Below are positions 41,856-54,005 of a stretch of 64,000 nucleotides of DNA, piece by piece. Positions within the stretch are counted from its first letter, which is position 1. Every line of letters starts with the position of its first letter. The translations under genes were made by a program, and so were the position numbers. The notes beneath the pieces were generated by a model that saw nothing but the letters and a program-made list of their open reading frames with translations, ran no database searches and was not told the DNA's origin. The stretch spans positions 1-64,000 of the forward strand of contig NZ_JNIK01000018.1 in assembly GCF_000701365.1 (NCBI RefSeq), given 5' to 3'. The stretch comes from Blastococcus sp. URHD0036 (GTDB lineage: Bacteria; Actinomycetota; Actinomycetes; Mycobacteriales; Geodermatophilaceae).

Positions 41856-43106
41856 CGGAGGGGCGCGGTGCGGCGGCTGACCGGTGCGGCGCTCGCGGCC
41901 GTGGTCGTGCTGCTCGCCGGTGCCGGCCCGGCGCTCGCGGCCCCCGCTCGCCCGACGGTGGACCCGACCGCGCCGACACCCACGGCGCCGTACCCGGGCG
42001 GCCCACCGCAGGGCAGCGCGCCGGACGGCAGTACGGTCGGCGGCGAGGGTCTGGACACCCGCGGCCTGGTCGTCGCCGACGGGACGCCACCGCTCCCCGA
42101 CGGCGTCACCGCCCCGGGCTGGCTGGTCGCCGACGCGACCTCCGGCGAGGTGCTCGCCGCCCGCGACCCGCACGGCCGCTACTACCCGGCCAGCACGCTC
42201 AAGACGCTCACCCTGCTGACCCTGATGCCGCGGCTGGACCCCGCGCAGGTGGTCGACGGGACCGTCGAGGACGAGCAGATGGAGGGCACCCGCGTCGGGC
42301 TGGTGGCCGGCGGCCGCTACCCGGTCTCGCTGCTGTTCCAGGCGCTGGTCCTGCAGTCGGGGAACGACGCGGCGAACGCCCTGGCCCGAGCGGCCGGCGG
42401 CGTCGACGCCACACTCGCGGCGATGAACGCCACCGCCGTGGAGATCGGCGCCTTCGACACGGTCGCGGGGACGCCGTCGGGCCTCGACGTGGCCGGGCAG
42501 TCGTCGTCCCCCTACGACCTGGCGCTGGTCTTCCGCCGGCTCGTCGCCGACCCGGCGACGGCGGCGGTGCTCGGAACGCCGACCGCGCAGATGCCGCCGG
42601 TCGAGGGCCGCTCCCCGGGCTACCAGATCCAGAACCAGGACCCGCTGCTCGGCAGCTACCCCGGCGTCCTGGGCGGCAAGACCGGGTTCACCGACGCGGC
42701 CCGGCACACCTTCGTCGCCGCGGCCGAGCGGGACGGCCGCCGCCTCGTGGTCAGCATCATGGGCAGCGAGAACCTGCCGGTGCGCCCGGCCGACCAGGCC
42801 CGGGCGCTGCTCGACTGGGGCTTCGCCACCGACCGGGCCACCGACGGCGTGGGCCGGCTCGTGGACTCCGGCGCCGAGGTCCTGGCCGCGGCCGACCCGA
42901 CGGCCGATCCGACGACCGCGGCGCGCAGCGCCGCCCCGCCGGGAGGCGTCTCGCCCCTCACCGCCCGGCACGAGGAGGACGACGCGCCGGTCCTCGCGGG
43001 GGTCGTGCTGGCGGCCCTCGCCGGCGGGGTCGTCGTCGCCACCGTCGTGGGCCGGCGCCGGGCGGTCACCCGGCCGCGGGACCCGGCTGGGCCCCCGCGT
43101 CGCTGA
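41853..43106 (+). CDS. D-alanyl-D-alanine carboxypeptidase (S11 / DacB-type penicillin-binding protein)
   Basis: 417-residue secreted, membrane-anchored peptidase that trims the terminal D-Ala from peptidoglycan stems. Seen: signal peptide (about 1-29, ending ALAA), Pro/Thr-rich linker, then the three active-site motifs S114-T-L-K117, S169-G-N171 and K276-T-G278, and a C-terminal membrane helix followed by a basic cytoplasmic tail. Start GTG 41853 is fixed by a -10 box seven bases upstream. The gene converges with and overlaps the YihY gene by 41 bases. Mycobacterial counterpart: dacB1 (Rv3330), also near trpS. Confidence 0.92.
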   Translation: MRRGAVRRLTGAALAAVVVLLAGAGPALAAPARPTVDPTAPTPTAPYPGGPPQGSAPDGSTVGGEGLDTRGLVVADGTPPLPDGVTAPGWLVADATSGEVLAARDPHGRYYPASTLKTLTLLTLMPRLDPAQVVDGTVEDEQMEGTRVGLVAGGRYPVSLLFQALVLQSGNDAANALARAAGGVDATLAAMNATAVEIGAFDTVAGTPSGLDVAGQSSSPYDLALVFRRLVADPATAAVLGTPTAQMPPVEGRSPGYQIQNQDPLLGSYPGVLGGKTGFTDAARHTFVAAAERDGRRLVVSIMGSENLPVRPADQARALLDWGFATDRATDGVGRLVDSGAEVLAAADPTADPTTAARSAAPPGGVSPLTARHEEDDAPVLAGVVLAALAGGVVVATVVGRRRAVTRPRDPAGPPRR

Positions 43107-43863
43107 AGCGGCGCAGGGTCGCCGTCCACGCGGCCGTGAAGAAGGCGAAGCGGAAGACCAGGTTGATCCACACGAGGATGCCCACGGCGCCGCCGAGGGC
43201 CGACGCCGTGACGCTGTCGTCGATCAGCGAGAGGTAGAAGGAGCCCGCCACCTTCAGGACCTCGAACCCGACCGCACCGAACAGGGCACCGAGGAGCAGG
43301 TCGCGCGGCCGGTGCGGCGTACCGGCCACGACCTTGAGCAGCCACAGGAAGACGACGACGTCGGTGACCAGGGCGAGGAGCAGCCCGAGCACCGTGATCA
43401 GGGTCCCCGCGCCCGTGACGTCGTCGAGGCCGAGCCGGCGCAGCGTTGCGGAGGTGGCGGTCGTGGCGGCGCCGGTCAGCACCAGGCTCAGCAGCCCGAC
43501 GGCGCCCAGCAGCACGAGGGCGAGCAGGTCCGCCACGTTGTCCCGCCAGAACTCCGGTTCGTCGACCCGGCCGCGCCAGATCTGCTCCATGCCGATCCGC
43601 AGCTTGTCCGTGGCGCGCAGGCCGGCATAGAGGAACCCGACCAGCCCGATGACGCCGACGAGCCCTGCGGAGTGGACCGCGCCCTCGAGCTCCTCGACGA
43701 TGCTGTCCCCGGTGGACCCGGGGAACGTCTCCCGGATGGCGTCGTAGAGCTCCTGCTGCAGCGGGTCGTCGTTGGCGAGGACGATCCCGATCACCGAGGC
43801 GACCAGCAGCAGGACGGGGAAGAGGCCCAGGAACGCGTAGTAGGTGACCCCGGCGGCCAGCAA
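43066..43863 (-). CDS. YihY/BrkB-family membrane protein
   Basis: About six membrane helices, at least 265 residues. Seen: LLAAGVTYYAFLGLFPVLLL (helix 1, family hallmark), GSTGDSIVEELE, GLVGFLYAGLRATDKLRIGM, WRGRVDEPEFWRDN and a final AVGILVWINLVFRFAFF. Function in the family is unproven despite old RNase BN and virulence labels. The start is uncertain: TTG 43863 is the first usual codon, but the same frame is open to 44004 and encodes plausible family sequence (WRWFDHLARAGGRYQRHQGE); the only candidate there is CTG 44004, overlapping the upstream stop as CTGA. The mycobacterial counterpart sits next to trpS too. Confidence 0.85.
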   Translation of the reverse strand: MLAAGVTYYAFLGLFPVLLLVASVIGIVLANDDPLQQELYDAIRETFPGSTGDSIVEELEGAVHSAGLVGVIGLVGFLYAGLRATDKLRIGMEQIWRGRVDEPEFWRDNVADLLALVLLGAVGLLSLVLTGAATTATSATLRRLGLDDVTGAGTLITVLGLLLALVTDVVVFLWLLKVVAGTPHRPRDLLLGALFGAVGFEVLKVAGSFYLSLIDDSVTASALGGAVGILVWINLVFRFAFFTAAWTATLRRFSDAGAQPGPAAG

Positions 43864-44000
43864 CTCACCCTGGTGGCGCTGGTAGCGCCCGCCCGCGCGG
43901 GCCAGGTGGTCGAACCAGCGCCAGCGCCGCCGCGCCGCGCGGACGGCGTCCGAGCCGCGCCCCCAGGCTCGGCCGGCCCATCTCGTGCCGCGGGGACCCG

Positions 44001-46805
<2,805 letters not shown>

Positions 46806-46814
46806 GTCGTCCGT

Positions 46815-46840
46815 CCTCCCGGGGCGCCCGTCCCGGGAGG
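46815..46840 (-). promoter_or_regulatory. Leader hairpin sequestering the Shine-Dalgarno of the aminotransferase gene
   Basis: On the minus strand CCTCCCGGG, eight bases, CCCGGGAGG. The second arm contains the GGGAGG ribosome-binding sequence just upstream of the GTG at 46805. When folded it would hide the ribosome site. Confidence 0.45.
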
Positions 46841-46867
46841 CGGCGGGTGCGACCGCCGCGCCGTCCC

Positions 46868-46882
46868 TAGGGTGGGCCCATG
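46868..46882 (+). promoter_or_regulatory. Leaderless-type promoter of galE
   Basis: TAGGGT (46868-46873), six bases, then ATG at 46880. There is no Shine-Dalgarno. Confidence 0.6.
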
Positions 46883-47839
46883 CGCGTTCTCGTCGCCGGC
46901 GGCGCCGGCTACATCGGCAGCGTAGTCACGGCCGCCCTGGTGGAGGCCGGGCACGAGGTGACGGTCCTCGACGACCTGTCCACGGGGCACGCCGACGCCG
47001 TCAGCGACGGTGCCCGGCTGGTGCAGGCCACGCTGCAGGAGTCGGCCCCGGTGCTGGCGGAGGTCCGGCCCGAGGCGGTGCTGCACTTCGCCGCGAAGTC
47101 CCTGGTCGGTCAGTCGCAGGTGGAGCCCGAGCTGTACTGGGAGCACAACGTCGGCGGGTCGCTGGCGCTGCTGGAGGCGATGCGGGCGGCGGACTGCCGG
47201 CGGATCGTGTTCTCCTCCACCGCGGCTACCTACGGCGAGCCGGAACAGGTGCCGATCCGCGAGGACTCCCCCACCCGGCCGACCAACACCTACGGCGCCA
47301 CGAAGCTCGCCGTCGACGCGATGCTGACCTCCTACGCGACCGCGTACGACTTCGCCGCGGTGAGCCTGCGCTACTTCAACGTCGCCGGCGCCGCCTACGG
47401 CCTCGGGGAGCGGCACACCACCGAGACCCACCTCATCCCGATCGCGCTGCAGGTCGCGGCCGGGCAGCGCGAGGCGATCACCGTGTACGGCGAGGACTAC
47501 CCGACGCCCGACGGCACCTGCGTCCGCGACTACATCCACGTGCAGGACCTCTCCGACGCCCACCTGCTCGCGCTGACCGCGCCGCAGCCCGGCGAGCACC
47601 GCATCTACAACCTGGGCAACGGCACCGGCTTCTCGGTGCAGCAGGTGGTCGACGCCGTCCGCGAGGTCACCGGCCACCCGGTGCCGGTGCAGGTCGGGGA
47701 GCGGCGGGCCGGCGACCCGGCGCAACTGGTGGCCGCCAGCGACCGGATCCGCGCCGACCTCGGGTGGACGCCGCGGCACACCGACCTGGCCGGCATCGTC
47801 CGCGACGCCTGGGACGTCGCGCAGGCGCGGACACGCTGA
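46880..47839 (+). CDS. galE: UDP-glucose 4-epimerase
   Basis: 319-residue extended short-chain dehydrogenase. Seen: NAD-binding [41 protein letters not shown] with the catalytic Ser/Thr, YGATK with the catalytic Tyr and Lys, RYFNVAGA and [12 protein letters not shown]. It interconverts UDP-glucose and UDP-galactose for cell-wall galactan or exopolysaccharide. Start ATG 46880 follows a TAGGGT -10 by six bases. It ends four bases before the convergent CNNM-type gene. Confidence 0.92.
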   Translation: MRVLVAGGAGYIGSVVTAALVEAGHEVTVLDDLSTGHADAVSDGARLVQATLQESAPVLAEVRPEAVLHFAAKSLVGQSQVEPELYWEHNVGGSLALLEAMRAADCRRIVFSSTAATYGEPEQVPIREDSPTRPTNTYGATKLAVDAMLTSYATAYDFAAVSLRYFNVAGAAYGLGERHTTETHLIPIALQVAAGQREAITVYGEDYPTPDGTCVRDYIHVQDLSDAHLLALTAPQPGEHRIYNLGNGTGFSVQQVVDAVREVTGHPVPVQVGERRAGDPAQLVAASDRIRADLGWTPRHTDLAGIVRDAWDVAQARTR

Positions 47840-47843
47840 CGGG

Positions 47844-49181
47844 CTAGGCGCCGACGGTCGGGGTCGAGACGTCCGCCGGGTCGACCTCCGGCGGCGGCTC
47901 CGGGCGGGTGACCGCCAACCGCGAGATCCGCCGCCCGTCCAGCTCCAGGACGGTCAGCCGGCGGCCCTCGACCAGCACGACGTCCCCCAGCCGGGGCAGC
48001 CGGCCGAGCTCGGCGAGGACGTACCCGGCGACGGTCTCGTAGGGCCCCTCGGGCAGCTCGAGGCCGGTGTGCTCGGCGAAGTCGTCGAGGTTGAGCAGGC
48101 CGTCGACCTCCTGCGGCCCGCCGGGCACGGCCTCGGCGTCGGCCGCGACGTCGTCGTCGTACTCGTCGTAGATCTCGCCGATGACCTCCTCGATGAGGTC
48201 CTCGAGGGTCACGATGCCGTCGGTGCCGCCGTACTCGTCGACGACGATCGCCAGGTGCTGGTTCTCCCGGCGCATCTCCGACAGGGCCGTCAGCACGCCC
48301 GCGGTGCCGGGCAGCCGCTTGACCTCGCGGGCCAGGTCGCCGACCGTCGCCGCCCGGCCGGCCGGGTGGTTGGGCAGCAGCAGGTCGCGGATGTGCACGA
48401 AGCCGAGGACGTCGTCCTGGTCCCGGCCGACGACCGGGTAGCGCGACCGGCTGCTGTCGGCGACCTGGCGGGCGGCGCGACTGGCGGTCAGCGAGGCGTC
48501 GAGGAAGTCCACCTCGGTGCGCGGGGTCATGACCTCGCGGACCTCGCGGTCCCCGGCGCGGAAGACCTCGTTGATGAGCTGGCGCTCGTCGCTGCTGAGC
48601 GACTCGTGCGCGGCGACCATGTCGCGCAGTTCCTCCTGGCTGATCTGCTCGCCGCCGGCCTTGGGGTCACCGCCCAGCAGCCGGACGAGGAGGTTCGTCG
48701 ACCGCGACAGCAGCCAGATCACCGGCCGGGCGCCCTTGGCGATGCCGTTGAGCGGCGCGGCGACCAGGAGCGAGAAGCCCTCGGCGCGCTGCAGCGCGAG
48801 CCGCTTGGGGGTGAGCTCGCCGACCACCAGGGAGAGGTAGCTGATCGCGATGGTGACGAGGACCAGCGCCAGCGTGCCGGCCAGCCCCTCCGACATCCCC
48901 CGGTCCTCCAGCACGTCGGCCAGCGGCTCGGACAGCGTGCTCGCACCGAAGGCGGCCGAGAAGAAGCCGGCCAGGGTGACGCCGACCTGGACGGCGGCGA
49001 GGAAGCGGTTGGGGTCGCTGAGCAGCTTCGACACCGCCCGGCCGCGACGCCCCTCGTTCTCGGCCATCGCGCGGACCTGCGACTCGCGCAGGGACACCAG
49101 CGCGATCTCCGCGCCCGAGAAGGCGCCGCCGATCAGGACGAAGACGACGACCATGACGATGTTGAGCCAGACGTCGCTCAC
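47844..49181 (-). CDS. CNNM/CorC-family membrane protein (DUF21, CBS pair, CorC/HlyC domain)
   Basis: 445 residues. N-terminal DUF21 membrane domain (about 1-190, four helices; GAFSGAEIALVSLRESQVRA, GFFSAAFGASTL, LVVGELTPKRLALQ). Two CBS motifs follow (about 205-330; VMTPRTEVDFLDA and VVDEYGGTDGIVTLEDLIEE), then an acidic linker and a C-terminal CorC/HlyC transporter-associated domain (DGLLNLDDFAEHTGLELPEG). The family exports or regulates Mg2+; the hemolysin label is historical. Start GTG 49181 has AGGAG ten bases upstream. Confidence 0.9.
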   Translation of the reverse strand: MSDVWLNIVMVVVFVLIGGAFSGAEIALVSLRESQVRAMAENEGRRGRAVSKLLSDPNRFLAAVQVGVTLAGFFSAAFGASTLSEPLADVLEDRGMSEGLAGTLALVLVTIAISYLSLVVGELTPKRLALQRAEGFSLLVAAPLNGIAKGARPVIWLLSRSTNLLVRLLGGDPKAGGEQISQEELRDMVAAHESLSSDERQLINEVFRAGDREVREVMTPRTEVDFLDASLTASRAARQVADSSRSRYPVVGRDQDDVLGFVHIRDLLLPNHPAGRAATVGDLAREVKRLPGTAGVLTALSEMRRENQHLAIVVDEYGGTDGIVTLEDLIEEVIGEIYDEYDDDVAADAEAVPGGPQEVDGLLNLDDFAEHTGLELPEGPYETVAGYVLAELGRLPRLGDVVLVEGRRLTVLELDGRRISRLAVTRPEPPPEVDPADVSTPTVGA

Positions 49182-49290
49182 CGGCGGCGTACTCCTGTCG
49201 ATCGGGTGCTGCGCACGTGCCCATGCTGCCCGTCGCGGGGCGGGCTGCCCACCGCGCACCCCCTCGAACGGATCACACCCCGGTCACGCG

Positions 49291-49327
49291 CGACGGCCCC
49301 CGCACCCGAGGGGTGCGGGGGCCGTCG
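49291..49327 (-). terminator. Hairpin terminator after icd
   Basis: Perfect 17-bp stem: 49291-49307 with 49311-49327 and a three-base loop (arm sequence CGACGGCCCCCGCACCC). It lies 18 bases beyond the icd stop on the minus strand. Confidence 0.8.
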
Positions 49328-49344
49328 GCCGGAGGCGAGGAGGC

Positions 49345-50559
49345 TTACGCCATCGCCTTCTGCAGGTTGGTGTCGATGGCCGCCAGGAAGTCCTGGGTGG
49401 TCAGCCACGGGCTGTCCTTGCTGATCAGCAGGGCCAGGTCCTTGGTCATCTGACCGCTCTCCACGGTCTCGACGCAGACCCGCTCGAGGGTCTCCGCGAA
49501 GCGGGTGACCTCGGGGGTGCCGTCCAGCTTGCCGCGGTGGGCCAGGCCACGCGTCCAGGCGAAGATCGACGCGATCGGGTTGGTCGACGTCTCCTTGCCC
49601 TGCTGGTGCTGGCGGAAGTGCCGGGTCACCGTGCCGTGCGCGGCCTCGGCCTCGACGGTGCGGCCGTCCGGCGTCGCCAGGACCGACGTCATGAGGCCCA
49701 GCGAGCCGAAGCCCTGCGCCACGGTGTCGGACTGCACGTCGCCGTCGTAGTTCTTGCACGCCCAGACGTAGCCGCCCTCCCACTTGAGGGAGGCGGCGAC
49801 CATGTCGTCGATGAGCCGGTGCTCGTAGGTGATGCCGGCGGCGTCGAACTTCTCCTTGAACTCGGCCTGGAAGACCTCCTCGAAGATGTCCTTGAACCGG
49901 CCGTCGTAGGCCTTGAGGATCGTGTTCTTCGTGGAGAGGTAGACCGGGTAGTTGCGGTCGAGGCCGTAGTTGAGCGAGGCCCTCGCGAAGTCGCGGATCG
50001 AGGCGTCGAGGTTGTACATCGACAGCGAGACACCGGCGCCGGGGGCCTGGAAGACCTCGTGCTCGATGGGCTGCGAGCCGTCGTCCGGGGTGAAGGTGAC
50101 GGTGAGCTTGCCGGCCGACGGGAACGTGAAGTCGGTCGCGCGGTACTGGTCGCCGAAGGCGTGACGGCCGACGATGATCGGCTTGGTCCAGCCCGGCACC
50201 AGGCGCGGGACGTTCTGCATGATGATCGGCTCGCGGAAGATGACGCCGCCGAGGATGTTGCGGATCGTCCCGTTCGGGGACCGCCACATCTTCTTCAGGC
50301 CGAACTCCTCGACCCGGGCCTCGTCGGGCGTGATGGTGGCGCACTTGACGCCGACGCCGTGCTTCTTGATGGCGTTGGCGGAGTCGATGGTGATCTGGTC
50401 GTCGGTGGCGTCCCGCGACTCGATGCCCAGGTCGTAGTACTCGAGGTTGACGTCGAGGTACGGGAGGATCAGCTGGTCCTTGATGAACTGCCAGATGATC
50501 CGGGTCATCTCGTCGCCGTCGAGCTCCACGACGGTGCCCTCGACCTTGATCTTGCTCAT
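49345..50559 (-). CDS. icd: NADP-dependent isocitrate dehydrogenase
   Basis: 404-residue homodimeric eukaryote-like isocitrate dehydrogenase, producing 2-oxoglutarate and NADPH. Seen: [36 protein letters not shown] (isocitrate-binding), [39 protein letters not shown] in pieces ([17 protein letters not shown]) and [16 protein letters not shown] (NADP site). ATG start has GAGAGG six bases upstream. It lies 32 bases after the mdh stop and may share its transcript. A strong terminator follows. Confidence 0.95.
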   Translation of the reverse strand: MSKIKVEGTVVELDGDEMTRIIWQFIKDQLILPYLDVNLEYYDLGIESRDATDDQITIDSANAIKKHGVGVKCATITPDEARVEEFGLKKMWRSPNGTIRNILGGVIFREPIIMQNVPRLVPGWTKPIIVGRHAFGDQYRATDFTFPSAGKLTVTFTPDDGSQPIEHEVFQAPGAGVSLSMYNLDASIRDFARASLNYGLDRNYPVYLSTKNTILKAYDGRFKDIFEEVFQAEFKEKFDAAGITYEHRLIDDMVAASLKWEGGYVWACKNYDGDVQSDTVAQGFGSLGLMTSVLATPDGRTVEAEAAHGTVTRHFRQHQQGKETSTNPIASIFAWTRGLAHRGKLDGTPEVTRFAETLERVCVETVESGQMTKDLALLISKDSPWLTTQDFLAAIDTNLQKAMA

Positions 50560-50591
50560 GGTTCCCTCTCTACAGCTCCGACCAGGTGTGG

Positions 50592-51545
50592 TCAGAGGTC
50601 GGCTACGTCTGCCTGCTTGGCGCGCACGGCCTCGGCCGCCTCGCGCAACCCGGCCAGCTCGCTCTCGGTCAGGTCGCCCTCGACGACCTTCCGCACACCC
50701 CCACGCCCGACCTCGGCCTCCACGCCGAGGTAGACGCCGGAGATGCCGTACTCACCGTCGACCCAGGCGCACACGGGCATGACGGCGCCGGAGTCCTCGA
50801 TGACGGCCTTGGCCATCCGGGCCGCCGCCGCCGAGGGCGCGTAGTACGCCGAGCCCGTCTTCAGGAGCGCGACGACCTCCGCCCCGCCGTTGCGGGTCCG
50901 CGTGACCAGGTGCTCGATGCGGTCGGCGGCCAGCACGTCGGCCAGCGGCTTCCCGTCGACGGTGCAGCGCGAGGGCACCGGCACCATCGTGTCGCCGTGC
51001 GACCCGAGCGTCAGGGTCCGCACCGAGGAGACCGGCACGCCCAGCTCCTCGGCCACGTTGTTCGTGAACCGCGCGGTGTCCAGCATCCCGGCCTGCCCCA
51101 TGACCCGGCCCTTGGGGAAGCCGGTGGCGAGCTGGGCGAGCGCGGTCATCTCGTCGAGCGGGTTGGACACGACGATCACCACCGCGTCGGGCGAGGTGCG
51201 GGCGACGTTCTCGGCGACCTGCCGGACGATCCCGGCGTTGGTCTCGATGAGGTCCATCCGGCTCATCCCCGGCTTGCGCGGGATGCCGGCGGTGATCACG
51301 ACGACGTCGGACCCCTCCGTGCCCTCGTAGGAGCCGCCCCCGACCCCGACGACCTCGGTCTCGAAGCCCTCGATCGGGCGGGACTGGTTGATGTCGAGGG
51401 CCAGGCCCTCGGGCTTGCCCTCGACGATGTCGGTGAGGACGACGGTCTCGAAGACGTCGTACTCCGCCAGACGGAGGGCGGTGGTCGAGCCGTAGAAGCC
51501 GGCACCGACGACGGTGACCTTGCCGTTCCGAGGCTGCTCTGCCAT
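50592..51545 (-). CDS. mdh: Malate dehydrogenase
   Basis: 317-residue NAD-dependent dehydrogenase of the LDH-like MDH type. Seen: VVGAGFYGS (NAD site), [15 protein letters not shown] with substrate-binding Arg residues, [21 protein letters not shown], and [11 protein letters not shown] with the catalytic His. The start ATG 51545 (not an upstream in-frame codon at 51572) is chosen because TAGGTT lies seven bases upstream. It precedes icd on the same strand, giving a small TCA cluster. Confidence 0.94.
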   Translation of the reverse strand: MAEQPRNGKVTVVGAGFYGSTTALRLAEYDVFETVVLTDIVEGKPEGLALDINQSRPIEGFETEVVGVGGGSYEGTEGSDVVVITAGIPRKPGMSRMDLIETNAGIVRQVAENVARTSPDAVVIVVSNPLDEMTALAQLATGFPKGRVMGQAGMLDTARFTNNVAEELGVPVSSVRTLTLGSHGDTMVPVPSRCTVDGKPLADVLAADRIEHLVTRTRNGGAEVVALLKTGSAYYAPSAAAARMAKAVIEDSGAVMPVCAWVDGEYGISGVYLGVEAEVGRGGVRKVVEGDLTESELAGLREAAEAVRAKQADVADL

Positions 51546-51558
51546 GGCGGCCAACCTA
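51543..51558 (-). promoter_or_regulatory. Leaderless-type promoter of mdh
   Basis: TAGGTT on the minus strand (51558-51553), seven bases, then ATG at 51545. No Shine-Dalgarno. Confidence 0.6.
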
Positions 51559-51581
51559 GCGGCAGAGCGCACCCCCGCGCC

Positions 51582-51917
51582 TCAGCGGGTTCCGGGCGCG
51601 ATGACGGGGACCCCGGCGGCCTCCGCCGGGACGGCGAGCGCGATGGCCACCACCGCCACCCCCATCCCGGCCAAGAGGACGACGTCGACGGGCCGGCTGC
51701 GGACGGCGAGGAAGCCCACCCGCCGGACCGGCAGCAGCAGCCGGAGGACCGCAGCGGCGACCAGGGCGCACCCGATGACGACCAGGCCGCGGCGCCAGTG
51801 CTCCAGTGCGACCATGCCCAGCCCCACCCCGACCGCGATCAGCACCGCCAGCAGCGGCAGCTGCCGCAGCAGCCCGGCCAGGAACGGCCGGCGGGTGTAG
51901 AGCGGCGGGCGGGCCAT
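51582..51917 (-). CDS. DUF3017-family small membrane protein
   Basis: 111 residues with three hydrophobic helices: LAGLLRQLPLLAVLIAVGVG, GLVVIGCALVAAAVLRLLL and VVLLAGMGVAVVAIALAV, and basic loops between them. It matches the DUF3017 family in size and layout; the family has no assigned function and is typically found beside folD in actinobacteria (as Rv3355c/Rv3356c). ATG start shares one base with the folD stop (TGATG), so it is coupled to folD. Confidence 0.78.
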   Translation of the reverse strand: MARPPLYTRRPFLAGLLRQLPLLAVLIAVGVGLGMVALEHWRRGLVVIGCALVAAAVLRLLLPVRRVGFLAVRSRPVDVVLLAGMGVAVVAIALAVPAEAAGVPVIAPGTR

Positions 51918-52786
51918 CAGGCGGTCAGCAGCTCGATACCGGCCGCCCGCTCGGCGGCGAGCACCACGTTCTGCAGCAGCATCGCCCGCGTCATCGGACC
52001 CACCCCGCCGGGGTTGGGCGCGACGTGACCGGCGACCTCGACGACGTCCTTCGCGACGTCGCCGGCGATCTTCCCGTCGACCCGGCTGACCCCGACGTCG
52101 AGGACCGCGGCACCCGGCTTGACCAGCTCCTTGGTGACGAGACCGGGGACCCCGGCGGCGGCGACCACGATGTCGGCCGCGCGCAGGTGGGCGGCCAGGT
52201 CGCGGGTGCCGGTGTGGCAGAGGGTCACGGTGGCGTTCTCGCTGCGCCGCGTGAGCAGCAGGCCGAGCGGGCGGCCCACGGTGATGCCGCGGCCGACCAC
52301 GACGACCTCCGCCCCGGCGATCGGGACGTCGTGGCGGCGGAGCAGCTCGACGATGCCGACCGGGGTGCACGGCAGCGGCCCGTCGACGCCGAGCACCAGC
52401 CGGCCCAGGTTCGTCGGGTGCAGCCCGTCGGCGTCCTTCGCGGGGTCCATCGCCTCGAGGACGGCGTACTCGTCGACCTGGCGCGGCAGCGGCAGCTGGA
52501 CGATGTAGCCGGTGCACGCCGGGTCGGCGTTGAGCTCCTCGACGACGGCGAGCACGTCGGTCAGCGTGGCGGTCGCCGGCAGCTCCCGCTGGATGCTGGC
52601 GATCCCGACCTGTGCGCAGTCGGAGTGCTTGGCGTTGACGTACCAGCGGCTGCCCGGGTCGTCGCCGACGAGCAGCGTGCCGAGGCCGGGCCGGTGGCCC
52701 GCGGCGGTGAGCGCGGACACCCGCTCGGTCAGTTCGGTGCGGATGGCGGCAGCGGTCGCCTTGCCGTCGAGGGTCTGCGCGGGCAC
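51917..52786 (-). CDS. folD: Methylenetetrahydrofolate dehydrogenase / methenyltetrahydrofolate cyclohydrolase
   Basis: 289-residue bifunctional enzyme supplying 10-formyl-THF for purine synthesis. Seen: [21 protein letters not shown] with the catalytic Lys, [55 protein letters not shown] (NADP site) and [18 protein letters not shown] in pieces (PGGVGPMT). Start GTG 52786 follows CAAACT by seven bases, a weaker leaderless-type promoter. The downstream partner is DUF3017. The product is used by PurN and PurH, encoded 1.5-4 kb away. Confidence 0.95.
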   Translation of the reverse strand: MPAQTLDGKATAAAIRTELTERVSALTAAGHRPGLGTLLVGDDPGSRWYVNAKHSDCAQVGIASIQRELPATATLTDVLAVVEELNADPACTGYIVQLPLPRQVDEYAVLEAMDPAKDADGLHPTNLGRLVLGVDGPLPCTPVGIVELLRRHDVPIAGAEVVVVGRGITVGRPLGLLLTRRSENATVTLCHTGTRDLAAHLRAADIVVAAAGVPGLVTKELVKPGAAVLDVGVSRVDGKIAGDVAKDVVEVAGHVAPNPGGVGPMTRAMLLQNVVLAAERAAGIELLTA

Positions 52787-52923
52787 GGCCGAGAGTTTGC
52801 CTGATCGCGGTCCGGCCCATCGACCGACTGCCCGAGAGCCCCGGCGGCGGGACGGCCGCGGCCCTAGGCTGGCCCGGCAGTGGGCGTCCTCCCCGCGCCC
52901 GCGCCACCCCCGCAGGAGAGCCC

Positions 52924-53631
52924 ATGAGCGAGCGCGACCCGTACCCCGCCACGCCGCACCCCGGGGCGGCGCCGCAGCCGCAGCCGCAGTGGGAGAGCGA
53001 GACGACGCCGGGCCTGCAGGCGGCGGGGAACGCCCCCTACTCGGGGACCGGGGCCAGCGCGGTCGGCGCCGGCTGGTCGGGCGGCGGGACCCCCGACGGC
53101 ACCGAGACGTGGTCCTACCCCCGGCAGGGGGAGCAGCAGCACTGGGACCGGCTGCACGACGACCAGCAGCCCGGCGACTACCGGGGGACGACGCCGGAGT
53201 ACTCGACCGCACCGGTCACCCTGCGCCGTCCCGACGTCCTGGCCGGCCTGCTCCTCGTGCTGGCCGGCATCGCCGCCGCGGCCAGCCTGCTCCTGGAGTG
53301 GGCCCCCGACAGCAAGGGCTGGGACCTCGTCCGCGACGGCTTCGAGGACTTCGACCAGGTCTCCTGGCAGCCGCCGGTGATCGTGGTCGCCGGCGGGGCG
53401 CTGCTGGTGCTCGGTCTGCTGGTGCTGCTGCCGGCCCGCGGCCACCGCACGCTCGGTGTGCTGGCACTGCTGGCGACGATGGCGGCGGCCGGCGGCGTCC
53501 TCGTGGTCCTCGACGCCAGCCGGTACAGCTGGGACTTCTTCGAGGTCGGCTTCTGGGTGGCGTGCGCGGTCCCGGTCCTGGGCCTGCTCGGCAGCCTGAA
53601 GGCGATGCTGACCAGCCCCCGGACGAGGTGA
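52924..53631 (+). CDS. Membrane protein of unknown function with a disordered N-terminus
   Basis: 235 residues, not recognised. The N-terminal about 95 residues are hydrophilic, Pro/Gln/Gly-rich and probably disordered. Four hydrophobic helices follow: [58 protein letters not shown] and [19 protein letters not shown] soluble segment with [15 protein letters not shown] separates helices 1 and 2. ATG start has AGGAGAG three bases upstream, and TAGGCT at 52865-52870 is a likely -10, so this gene has a normal leader. It ends one base before a convergent small gene. Confidence 0.75.
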   Translation: MSERDPYPATPHPGAAPQPQPQWESETTPGLQAAGNAPYSGTGASAVGAGWSGGGTPDGTETWSYPRQGEQQHWDRLHDDQQPGDYRGTTPEYSTAPVTLRRPDVLAGLLLVLAGIAAAASLLLEWAPDSKGWDLVRDGFEDFDQVSWQPPVIVVAGGALLVLGLLVLLPARGHRTLGVLALLATMAAAGGVLVVLDASRYSWDFFEVGFWVACAVPVLGLLGSLKAMLTSPRTR

Positions 53632-53632
53632 G

Positions 53633-53941
53633 TCAGGCCTGCAGGCCCCGGCGGCGGGCGGCCTGCGCCAGGTGGATCACGATCCCCTGGTAGCCGTGCG
53701 CCACGTAGTCGGAGATGTCGGAGCAGGCGATGCGCCCGGGCAGCGGAGCGCGGTCCTCCCGCGGGAGGACCGGCTTGCGGGACCGCGGCAGGAACGAACG
53801 CAGGCTCCGCCGGGTCGCGGCCGTGGCCTCCCGCGCGTACTCCACCCGGCTGGTCGAGACGTCGCTGCGCTGGTGGACCAGGTCCTTCCAGACGGCGAGC
53901 GCACAGCCGATCAGCAGGACGAGGAGCAAAGCGGGGAGCAT
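53633..53941 (-). CDS. Small protein with one N-terminal membrane helix, unknown function
   Basis: 102 residues, not recognised. An N-terminal hydrophobic helix (LPALLLVLLIGCALAVW) is followed by a basic cytoplasmic-type region rich in Arg/Ser and a C-terminal segment with CSDISDYVAHGYQGIVIHLA. The start is uncertain: ATG 53941 gives the helix at the very N-terminus; the frame is open upstream to 54025. It lies between the convergent membrane protein gene and the pentapeptide-repeat gene (64-base gap). Confidence 0.6.
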   Translation of the reverse strand: MLPALLLVLLIGCALAVWKDLVHQRSDVSTSRVEYAREATAATRRSLRSFLPRSRKPVLPREDRAPLPGRIACSDISDYVAHGYQGIVIHLAQAARRRGLQA

Positions 53942-54005
53942 GCCCTCATCATCGGTATTCCAAACCCGTGACGGAAAAGTCCGGTTCACATGGGTCACAC
54001 GGATC

